Below, one piece after another: positions 1 through 5,319 of a stretch of DNA of 5,319 nucleotides. Below the pieces are notes generated by a model, which was given only the letters and a program-made list of their open reading frames with translations, had not been told where the DNA came from and made no database searches. Positions within the stretch are counted from its first letter, which is position 1. Every line of letters starts with the position of its first letter. The DNA is from Desulfovibrionales bacterium GWA2_65_9. GTDB taxonomy: Bacteria > Desulfobacterota > Desulfovibrionia > Desulfovibrionales > Desulfovibrionaceae. Made by a program: the position numbers and the translations under genes. The stretch lies in the NCBI GenBank assembly GCA_001799475.1, contig MGTN01000156.1, positions 36,507 to 41,825 on the forward strand, given 5' to 3'.

Positions 1-1
1 C

Positions 2-661
2 ACCCTGGGAGCCCTCCCGGCCGGAGGCCGCATCCTGGACGCGGGCGCTGGCGAGCAGGCCTACAAGGCCTTTTGCCCGCACCTGCGCTATGTGGCCCAG
101 GATTTCGGGAAGTATGACGGCCAGGGTGACGCCAGCGGGCTGCAGACCAAGACCTGGGACCAGACCAGCCTGGACATCGTGAGCGACATCAGTGCCATCC
201 CCGAGCCCGACGGCAGCTTCGACGCCATCATGTGCATCGAGGTGCTGGAGCACCTCCCGCGCCCGCTCTTGGCCCTCCGCGAATTCAGTCGGCTCTTGCG
301 GCCAGGCGGCGACCTGGTGCTCACCGCGCCCTTTTGCAGCCTGACGCACTTCTCGCCCTACCACTTCTCCTCCGGCTACAACCGCGCCTTCTACGAATCC
401 GCCCTGGACGACCACGGCTTCGAGATCCTGAGCATCGAGCCCAATGGCACCTTCTTCGAATTCCTGGCCCAGGAGCTGCGCCGGGTGGACAGCGTGGCCA
501 GCCGCTACTGCGGCGGCAGGCCCGGCAAGCTGTGGACGGCCCTGTCGCTGTGCGCGCTGTGGATGTTGGAGCGCATAGCCCGGCGCGACCAAGGCTCGTC
601 TGAGCTGTTGTGCTTCGGCTACCACGTGCTGGCCCGCAAGAAAGAGGAGGCCAACGGATGA
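2..661 (+). CDS. Class I SAM-dependent methyltransferase, 5' end outside window
   Basis: Probably transfers a methyl group from S-adenosylmethionine to a small or glycan-linked substrate in the cytoplasm. The open frame runs without a stop from base 2, so the start lies upstream. The GTG at base 92 is inside the fold and is not the start. Seen: the glycine-rich SAM-binding motif I (hydrophobic strand, then DAGAGE at 38-55), a later acidic strand motif FDAIMCIEVLEHL (218-256) typical of the Methyltransf_11/23 group, then LLRPGGDLVLTAPF (about 293-334), the usual strand after motif III. Near the C-terminus LWTALSLCALWML (530-568) is hydrophobic and followed by basic residues, which could be a membrane-contacting helix. 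The last codons overlap the next gene by ATGA, and the neighbours are a GT11 glycosyltransferase and further glycan genes, so a sugar or glycan-lipid substrate is inferred. The substrate and methylated atom cannot be read from sequence. Confidence 0.85.
   Translation, partial: TLGALPAGGRILDAGAGEQAYKAFCPHLRYVAQDFGKYDGQGDASGLQTKTWDQTSLDIVSDISAIPEPDGSFDAIMCIEVLEHLPRPLLALREFSRLLRPGGDLVLTAPFCSLTHFSPYHFSSGYNRAFYESALDDHGFEILSIEPNGTFFEFLAQELRRVDSVASRYCGGRPGKLWTALSLCALWMLERIARRDQGSSELLCFGYHVLARKKEEANG
644..650 (+). promoter_or_regulatory. Ribosome binding site of the GT11 gene
   Basis: GAGGAGG lies seven bases before the ATG at 658, inside the last codons of the methyltransferase gene. It decides the start: the frame is open further upstream to about 610, but only the ATG at 658 has this site, and the protein then begins directly with the family's N-terminal strand and glycine-rich motif. 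Confidence 0.85.
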
Positions 662-1557
662 TCGTGGTCCGCCTCCAGGGCGGCCTGGGCAACCAGATGT
701 TCCAGTACGCAGTGGGCCGCGCCCTGGCCCTGGCCCGAGGGGTGGAACTCGTGTTCGACCTGAGCGCCCTGGCCGAGGACCCGCTGCGCAGCTACGCCCT
801 GGGCGATTTCCAGCTTGCGGCGCGCCTGGCCCGGCCAGGCGAGTTGGCCCGGCTGCGCTCGCCCTTGGCCTATCGCCTGATGCGGCTGTCCAGCGGCAAC
901 CCGGCGGGACGGGCACTGCTGCGCGCCCTGGGCCTGCCCGTGCTATATGAGGAACGGGCTTCCACCCATGCCCCTGAAGTGGCCTACCTGCCCGGCCATA
1001 GCCTGCTGGTGGGCTTCTTCCAGAGCGAGCGCTACTTTGAATCCATCGCCGGGCAGCTACGCCAGGACTTCTCCCTGCCCCGCCCCCTGACCCCGGCCTC
1101 GGCCCTGCTGGCAGAACGCATCAATGCCTGCGAGTCGGTAAGCATCCATGTCCGCCGGACCGACTACGTGGACAACCCGGAGACCTGCGCCATGCACGGC
1201 GTCTTGACCCCGGCCCATTACACCCACTGCGTGGAGCTTCTGTCCGGGCGCATCGCAACGCCGGAATTCTTTGTCTTCAGCGACGACCCGGACTGGGCCG
1301 AAGAGCACATCCGCCCGGGTTTTCCCACCACCTGGGTGCGGCCCAGGCCCGGCGCCAGCGATACGGAAGACCTCGTGCTCATGAGCCGGTGCCGCCACAA
1401 CATCTTGGCCAACAGCAGCTTCAGCTGGTGGGCGGCCTGGCTCAACCCCAACCCAGAGGCCCAGGTGTTGGCCCCGAAGCGCTGGTATCAGGACCCCGCC
1501 CGCAGCGCCGAGGATCTGCTCCCCCAGCGCTGGGAGCAGGTTCCCTGCGGCAGTTAG
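658..1557 (+). CDS. Glycosyltransferase family 11, alpha-1,2-fucosyltransferase type
   Basis: Predicted inverting transferase that moves L-fucose from GDP-fucose to a galactoside acceptor, acting in the cytoplasm on a growing surface glycan. The 299-residue length is normal for bacterial GT11 enzymes. Seen in order: N-terminal GGLGNQMFQYAVGRAL (residues 8 onward), the hallmark start of the family; HVRRTDY (164-170), the HxRRxD motif that binds the GDP-sugar; FFVFSDDPDW (204-213), the second conserved motif; and NSSFSWWAAWLN (252-263), the third. All conserved motifs look intact. There is no signal peptide or membrane segment. The ATG overlaps the stop of the methyltransferase gene (ATGA, 658-661), so the two are probably cotranscribed and translationally coupled. 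GT11 also includes enzymes with other linkages, and the exact donor and acceptor cannot be told; no GDP-fucose synthesis genes (gmd, fcl) are in view. Confidence 0.94.
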   Translation: MIVVRLQGGLGNQMFQYAVGRALALARGVELVFDLSALAEDPLRSYALGDFQLAARLARPGELARLRSPLAYRLMRLSSGNPAGRALLRALGLPVLYEERASTHAPEVAYLPGHSLLVGFFQSERYFESIAGQLRQDFSLPRPLTPASALLAERINACESVSIHVRRTDYVDNPETCAMHGVLTPAHYTHCVELLSGRIATPEFFVFSDDPDWAEEHIRPGFPTTWVRPRPGASDTEDLVLMSRCRHNILANSSFSWWAAWLNPNPEAQVLAPKRWYQDPARSAEDLLPQRWEQVPCGS

Positions 1558-1706
1558 ACGCCATGAGGGACACAACGCAAATATGCTGACGGCCTTGTTC
1601 GAGCCAGGGTTTCCGCCTCGCTGTGAACCAGTTGCGCCGCACTCCCCATGAGTTTACCCTTTGACCGCCTGCCCAAGGCCAGGCCAACAGCAACCGGAAC
1701 CGCCCC

Positions 1707-4325
1707 ATGCAGCACCCCCACGCCATAGCCCCTGAACAGGACCTCCTCGCCCGCCATGGGGCCCTGCTCTTTTTCGCCCTGGCCATGGTGTTCTGCCTGG
1801 ACACCACCCTGCTTGGGTCGCTGGCCTTCGTGCGCGTGCATGACAGCTTCGACGGCTGCTTTGTGGAATACATCGCCCGTGGCCGACTGCTCTTCCAGCA
1901 AGGCACCTTCGACTGGGACCCGTTCTGGGCCGGGGGCGCGCCAGCCGATACCCTGCACTTCACCCCCTACTACATCCTTTCCGTCATCTCAGCCTTTGTG
2001 CCCACCTGGATCACTAACGCCCTGCTGCGGCTGCTCGTGGTCTGGGCCGCCGGGTGGGGCACATGCCGACTGCTGCGCAAGCATCTGAAAACAGGCCCGT
2101 TGCCAGCCATCCTGGGCGGAGTGCTGTTCCTGCTGAGCTCACAGACGCTGGTGCCGCAGCGGCTCTTCGAGCATGTCTTCCCCCTGTTCTACGTCTGGTC
2201 CCTGGAGGCCTTCGACCCCACGATCAGGCCCACGACCAGGTCCAGCGCACGGCCTTGGAACAGGGTTGTGAGCGGCCTTGGAGTGCTCCTGCTCTTTCTG
2301 CTCTCCTATCCGGTCATCACCACGCCCTATTACCCGGCCATCCAACTGGTGCTCATCCTGGCCACCAGCAGTTCCGCCCAGCGCCCGGCGAGGCTCACCG
2401 GCTTCTTCCTGTTCTGGGTAGGCTACGCGCTCTGGTTCGCCCCGACCTTCGCCACCCTGCTCCAGTATGTCCCGTTAATCCAACGCGCCTACGAGCCTGC
2501 GGTGTTCGCGGGGACCATGGAGATGCTCCGGGCCTTCGGCCTGCTGGCCGTAAACAACATGACCCTGGCCCCTGGCCTGCTGCTGCTGCTCTTCCTCTGG
2601 CCCGGCCTCCGGCGGCAACGCCACGGCGCTGTGCTGCTGGCCTTGTACGGGGCCTGCGTCCTTCTGGGCACGCAGTTCGGGGGCAAGTTTTCCGAGACGC
2701 TGACCCGCTCTTTCCTGGCCAAAATGGACCTGAGCCATTTCTCCGACTTTCTGGTGCCCATGGAGCTAGCACTGCTGGTGGGCGTGGGGCTGGATGGCTG
2801 CCTGCGCGCCCGGCGGGGCGGCAGCCTGCTGCTGGCCCTGGCCGGAACGGCTGGGCTGCTCGCCCTGACTCAAGCCATCCCTGGCTTTGGCGGGCGGCTG
2901 GAGAACGAGCTGACCGTTCTCTGCGCCGGGGGCTTTCTGCTGGCTGCGACGCTGGCTTCCCAGGCGGGGCCGGGGCAGGCCCACCGCCCCTGGTTCAAGC
3001 ACCCGGCGGCCTATCTGTGCGCGGCAACCTTTGCCCTGGCCCTAGCCGCCATCCAGTCCCAGTCCTTCCTGCACATGTACCCGCACTACATGCACACCAA
3101 ACTCTACGAGAGCCACCCGGCCCTGGACGCCCTGGCCCTGAAGTCCCAGGAGGAGCCCTTCCGCGTGGGCTGCGTGGGCATCAGCCCCTCGCTGGCCCTC
3201 GGACATGGGCTGGAGAGCGCGGAATTCCGGGGAGCGCTGGTCAACAGGCGCTACAAGGAGCTCTTCGCACGCGTCATCGAGCCCCAACTCAAGGCCAGCA
3301 AAGGGCACCACGAGTATTTCTCCTACTGGGTGCAACTGACCCTGAGCGCGAGCCCCCCGGAAGGGGTCGAACTCCCCATGTACGAGGCCGGCAACTGGAA
3401 CCCAGGCCTGCTGCGGCTGCTGAATATCCGCTATCTCATCTCGGCCAGTCCCATCCACGGCATCGAGGCCTTTGCCGACCTCGCGGGCCAGAGCCGCAAC
3501 CGGCTGCCTCTGGGCGGCCTGCTGGGCGGCACGCGCCTGACGCCCCGCCTGACCCAGACCCTGTGGCTGTATGAGGTGCGCGCAGCCCATCCGCGCGGCT
3601 GGCTGACGGACCGGGCCGAGGTGCTGCCGGACGGCACGGCCGTCCTGGACGCGATGAGCGCCGCCGACGCCCAGACCCTGCGCCAAACAACCTTTTTCGC
3701 CGCTGGAGACCTTACCGCAGGCGACATCCCCGCCGCCCTGGCCAAGGCCGGAGCGAGTCAGGCCGTTGCCGGGTCCTGGCTGCGTGTGGCCCGCTACGGC
3801 GCGGACCGGATACTTTTCGAGGGCCAGGCAACCTCCCCCGGCCTGCTCCTCTTCGCCGCCAACTTCGATCCAGGCTGGTCGGCCACGGTGAATGGACACC
3901 CGGCCAAGGTGCTGCGGGCCGACCACGCCTTCCAGGCCGTGGCCATCGACCAGGCCGGGCCGGTGCGGGCGGAGTTCCGCTTCGCCCAGCGATGGCTTCC
4001 CCAGGCCTACGCTGTCAGCGCCGTGGGACTCCTGCTTGTTCTCGCCAGCTTCGCCTCGCACCGCTTGTTCCGCCGCACTGGGCCGCCGCCCCCTGAAGCA
4101 CACACGGAGATGATCGACGCATCCCCGGCGCAGCCCTCGGCAACCCTGATGCTCGGCAGCGCGACGTTGGCCTGCGCCCTGTGGTTGACGCGCACAGCGC
4201 TCCAACATGGGCTGGACCTTTCCGACGGCTACAGCGCCTATAAGACCGGCCTGAGCCTTGCCGCAGCCCTGGGCATGGCCCTGTGGCTACGCTTCGCACT
4301 TGGGCTTCTGCGCCGGGAACGCTGA
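1707..4325 (+). CDS. Large polytopic membrane protein, YfhO / GT-C-like
   Basis: An 872-residue protein with about 12 hydrophobic helices up to residue 453, a long soluble part (about 455-762), one helix at 767-786 and two more near 812-831 and 846-868. Family resemblance, judged by eye: WNPGLLRLLNIRYLI (564-578) and FDPGWSATVNG (720-730) followed by a strand-rich end just before a helix are the pattern of the bacterial YfhO group. In Bacillus subtilis YfhO takes part in lipoteichoic acid glycosylation, and the group is thought to be GT-C-like transferases using lipid-linked sugars. The first loop after helix 1 has HDSFD (45-49) and FDWDPFWAGGAPADTL (68-83); acidic residues in this loop are where GT-C enzymes usually place the catalytic base, so D46 or D49 is a candidate (inference). 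ATG 1707 is the only start after the in-frame stop at 1662, but its ribosome site is poor (GGAA at 1696-1699). Donor, acceptor and even enzymatic activity are unproven. Confidence 0.85.
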   Translation: MQHPHAIAPEQDLLARHGALLFFALAMVFCLDTTLLGSLAFVRVHDSFDGCFVEYIARGRLLFQQGTFDWDPFWAGGAPADTLHFTPYYILSVISAFVPTWITNALLRLLVVWAAGWGTCRLLRKHLKTGPLPAILGGVLFLLSSQTLVPQRLFEHVFPLFYVWSLEAFDPTIRPTTRSSARPWNRVVSGLGVLLLFLLSYPVITTPYYPAIQLVLILATSSSAQRPARLTGFFLFWVGYALWFAPTFATLLQYVPLIQRAYEPAVFAGTMEMLRAFGLLAVNNMTLAPGLLLLLFLWPGLRRQRHGAVLLALYGACVLLGTQFGGKFSETLTRSFLAKMDLSHFSDFLVPMELALLVGVGLDGCLRARRGGSLLLALAGTAGLLALTQAIPGFGGRLENELTVLCAGGFLLAATLASQAGPGQAHRPWFKHPAAYLCAATFALALAAIQSQSFLHMYPHYMHTKLYESHPALDALALKSQEEPFRVGCVGISPSLALGHGLESAEFRGALVNRRYKELFARVIEPQLKASKGHHEYFSYWVQLTLSASPPEGVELPMYEAGNWNPGLLRLLNIRYLISASPIHGIEAFADLAGQSRNRLPLGGLLGGTRLTPRLTQTLWLYEVRAAHPRGWLTDRAEVLPDGTAVLDAMSAADAQTLRQTTFFAAGDLTAGDIPAALAKAGASQAVAGSWLRVARYGADRILFEGQATSPGLLLFAANFDPGWSATVNGHPAKVLRADHAFQAVAIDQAGPVRAEFRFAQRWLPQAYAVSAVGLLLVLASFASHRLFRRTGPPPPEAHTEMIDASPAQPSATLMLGSATLACALWLTRTALQHGLDLSDGYSAYKTGLSLAAALGMALWLRFALGLLRRER

Positions 4326-4331
4326 GGCTGC

Positions 4332-4364
4332 CAAGCCCTTCGGCTTGCGGTTCCTTGTCTTTTC
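4332..4364 (+). terminator. Possible weak intrinsic terminator after the membrane protein gene
   Basis: CAAGCC (4332-4337) and GGCTTG (4342-4347) form a perfect six-base-pair stem around a CTTC loop, seven bases after the stop codon. A T-rich but interrupted run follows (4351-4364). The stem is short and the T run starts a few bases late, so termination may be partial. It separates the membrane protein gene from galE. Confidence 0.4.
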
Positions 4365-4383
4365 CCAACGCTTTTGCCATACT
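4355..4383 (+). promoter_or_regulatory. Candidate sigma-70 type promoter for galE
   Basis: TTGTCT (4355-4360) and CATACT (4378-4383) each match four of six consensus positions and are spaced by 17 bases, in one of the few AT-rich stretches of the window. Transcription would begin near 4390, giving a leader of about 30 bases. The candidate overlaps the T-rich tail of the hairpin just upstream. A pair of this quality can occur by chance. Confidence 0.4.
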
Positions 4384-4409
4384 TTTTGACCAGCGCCACA
4401 CTTGGCAAC

Positions 4410-4413
4410 GGAG
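4410..4413 (+). promoter_or_regulatory. Ribosome binding site of galE
   Basis: GGAG with eight bases to the ATG at 4422, within the purine run GGAGAGAGG. It supports that ATG, after which the NAD-binding motif begins within ten residues. Confidence 0.8.
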
Positions 4414-4421
4414 AGAGGTCC

Positions 4422-5319
4422 ATGCCCACTCGCAACATCCTCGTCACCGGCGGGGCCGGATATATCGGCAGCCATGTCTGCAAGGCCCTGGCTCACGCGG
4501 GGTTCACCCCGGTCGCCTTCGACAACCTCGTCTACGGCCACCGCGAGGCCGTACGCTGGGGACCCTTTGTCCAGGGCGACATCCTGGACCGCGAGGCCCT
4601 AAACCGAGTCCTCGCGGAGTACAGCCCCGAGGCGGTGCTGCACTTTGCGGCCTTCGCCTACGTGGGCGAGTCCGTCAGCGATCCCGGCAAGTACTACCAG
4701 AACAACGTCTGCGGCACCCTCAACCTGCTGCAGGCCATGCATCAGGCCGGGTGCGAGAGTCTCGTCTTCTCCAGCAGCTGCGCGGTGTACGGCGTGCCAG
4801 AGCGCCTGCCCATCCCCGAGGACCAGCCCCTGCGGCCCATCAGCCCCTATGGCCGCAGCAAGCTCATGGTGGAGCAGATGCTTGACGACTTCGACACCGC
4901 CCACGGCCTGCGCTCGGTCTGTCTGCGCTACTTCAACGCCGCCGGGGCCGACCCAGACTGCGAGCTTGGCGAAGACCACACCCCGGAGACGCACCTCCTC
5001 CCGCTGGTGCTGCGCGAGGCCCTGACCGGGGCCGGGGGGCTCTGCGTCTTCGGCGACGACTACGACACCCCGGACGGCACCTGCGTGCGCGACTACATCC
5101 ACGTCACGGACCTGGCCCAGGCCCATGTGCTGGCCCTGAAGCACCTGCGCCAGGGCGCAGAGAGCGCCCGGTTCAACCTGGGCAACGGCGAAGGCCACTC
5201 CATCCTGCAAGTGCTCAAGACCGCGCGCGCCGTCACCGGCAGGCCCATCGCCGTCCGGCAGGCTGCCCGCCGCCCCGGTGATCCACCGTTGCTGGTGGGC
5301 AGTTCCGAGCTGGCCCGTA
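4422..5319 (+). CDS. galE: UDP-glucose 4-epimerase GalE, 3' end outside window
   Basis: Interconverts UDP-glucose and UDP-galactose with tightly bound NAD in the cytoplasm, supplying galactose units for surface glycans and the Leloir pathway. The visible 299 residues are an extended short-chain dehydrogenase: TGGAGYIGSH (9-18) is the Rossmann dinucleotide motif; FDNL (33-36) follows strand 2; HFAAFAYVGES (77-87) is the GalE signature; SSSCAVYG (117-124) holds catalytic Ser119; YGRSK (143-147) holds Tyr143 and Lys147; YFNAAGA (170-176) binds the UDP-sugar; DTPDGTCVRDYIHV (215-228) is highly characteristic of GalE; RRPGDPP (283-289) contacts the diphosphate. About 30-40 residues are missing at the window edge. 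Leu291 aligns with Tyr299 of E. coli GalE, the position that influences acceptance of N-acetylated sugars, so UDP-GlcNAc or pentose 4-epimerase activity cannot be excluded. The gene is preceded by its own promoter-like sequence and may be transcribed separately from the glycan genes upstream. Confidence 0.93.
   Translation, partial: MPTRNILVTGGAGYIGSHVCKALAHAGFTPVAFDNLVYGHREAVRWGPFVQGDILDREALNRVLAEYSPEAVLHFAAFAYVGESVSDPGKYYQNNVCGTLNLLQAMHQAGCESLVFSSSCAVYGVPERLPIPEDQPLRPISPYGRSKLMVEQMLDDFDTAHGLRSVCLRYFNAAGADPDCELGEDHTPETHLLPLVLREALTGAGGLCVFGDDYDTPDGTCVRDYIHVTDLAQAHVLALKHLRQGAESARFNLGNGEGHSILQVLKTARAVTGRPIAVRQAARRPGDPPLLVGSSELAR

Noticed and set aside
610..657. Upstream extension of the GT11 protein
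   Set aside because: The extra 16 residues do not match the family N-terminus and have no ribosome site, whereas ATG 658 has a strong one at ideal spacing.
92..661. GTG at base 92 as the methyltransferase start
   Set aside because: The frame is open to the window edge and the SAM-binding motif DAGAGE lies upstream at 38-55, so a start at 92 would remove the cofactor site.
1536..1548. GCAGG / CCTGC hairpin near the end of the GT11 gene as a terminator
   Set aside because: It has only five base pairs, lies before the stop codon and is not followed by a T run.
1648..1728. Possible 26-residue leader peptide starting at ATG 1648 and overlapping the membrane protein start
   Set aside because: No Shine-Dalgarno sequence, no run of regulatory codons, no attenuator-like hairpins; most likely chance.
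2054..3574. Long + strand open frame of 506 codons inside the membrane protein gene
   Set aside because: Its translation is rich in Pro, Gly, Ala and Arg with no recognisable motif, as expected for an off-frame reading of GC-rich coding DNA. The overlapping frame gives a coherent membrane protein.
3042..4208. Long - strand open frame of 388 codons
   Set aside because: It is antisense to the soluble part of the membrane protein, compositionally biased and without a motif or a good ribosome site; a shadow of high third-position GC.
4283..4885. + strand open frame of 200 codons over the end of the membrane protein gene and the start of galE
   Set aside because: It runs across a real gene boundary and out of frame with the clear GalE motifs; low-complexity Arg/Pro-rich translation.

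Overview
The window is a GC-rich bacterial chromosome segment (roughly two thirds G+C, strong G/C preference at third codon positions) that carries four protein genes, all on the + strand. All four fit surface-glycan synthesis. No tRNA, rRNA, CRISPR array, insertion sequence or clear repeat is visible. Codon use and the style of the galE upstream region (GGAG ribosome site, short AT-rich promoter-like stretch in a GC-rich background) would suit a proteobacterium such as a Desulfovibrio-type sulfate reducer, but this is an impression, not a demonstrated assignment.

Layout: (1) bases 2-661, the 3' part of a class I SAM-dependent methyltransferase gene whose start lies before the window; (2) 658-1557, a complete glycosyltransferase family 11 gene (alpha-1,2-fucosyltransferase type), overlapping gene 1 by ATGA and therefore probably translationally coupled to it; (3) a 149-base gap without a convincing promoter or terminator; (4) 1707-4325, a large polytopic membrane protein of 872 residues resembling the YfhO / GT-C-like group, with a big extracytoplasmic domain; (5) a 96-base gap with a small hairpin, a promoter-like -35/-10 pair and a good ribosome site; (6) 4422 to the window end, the first 299 residues of a UDP-glucose 4-epimerase (GalE), cut off by the window edge about 30-40 residues before its expected end.

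How they may work together (inference): GalE supplies UDP-galactose or a related 4-epimerised sugar, the GT11 enzyme adds a fucose-like sugar to a galactoside on the cytoplasmic side, the methyltransferase could cap or decorate a sugar, and the YfhO-like protein could act on lipid-linked sugars or polymers on the outer face of the membrane. GDP-fucose synthesis genes, an undecaprenyl-phosphate sugar synthase, a flippase and a polymerase are not in this window. The genes are recognisable family members. The least characterised one is the 872-residue membrane protein, and I see no evidence here for a wholly new system.
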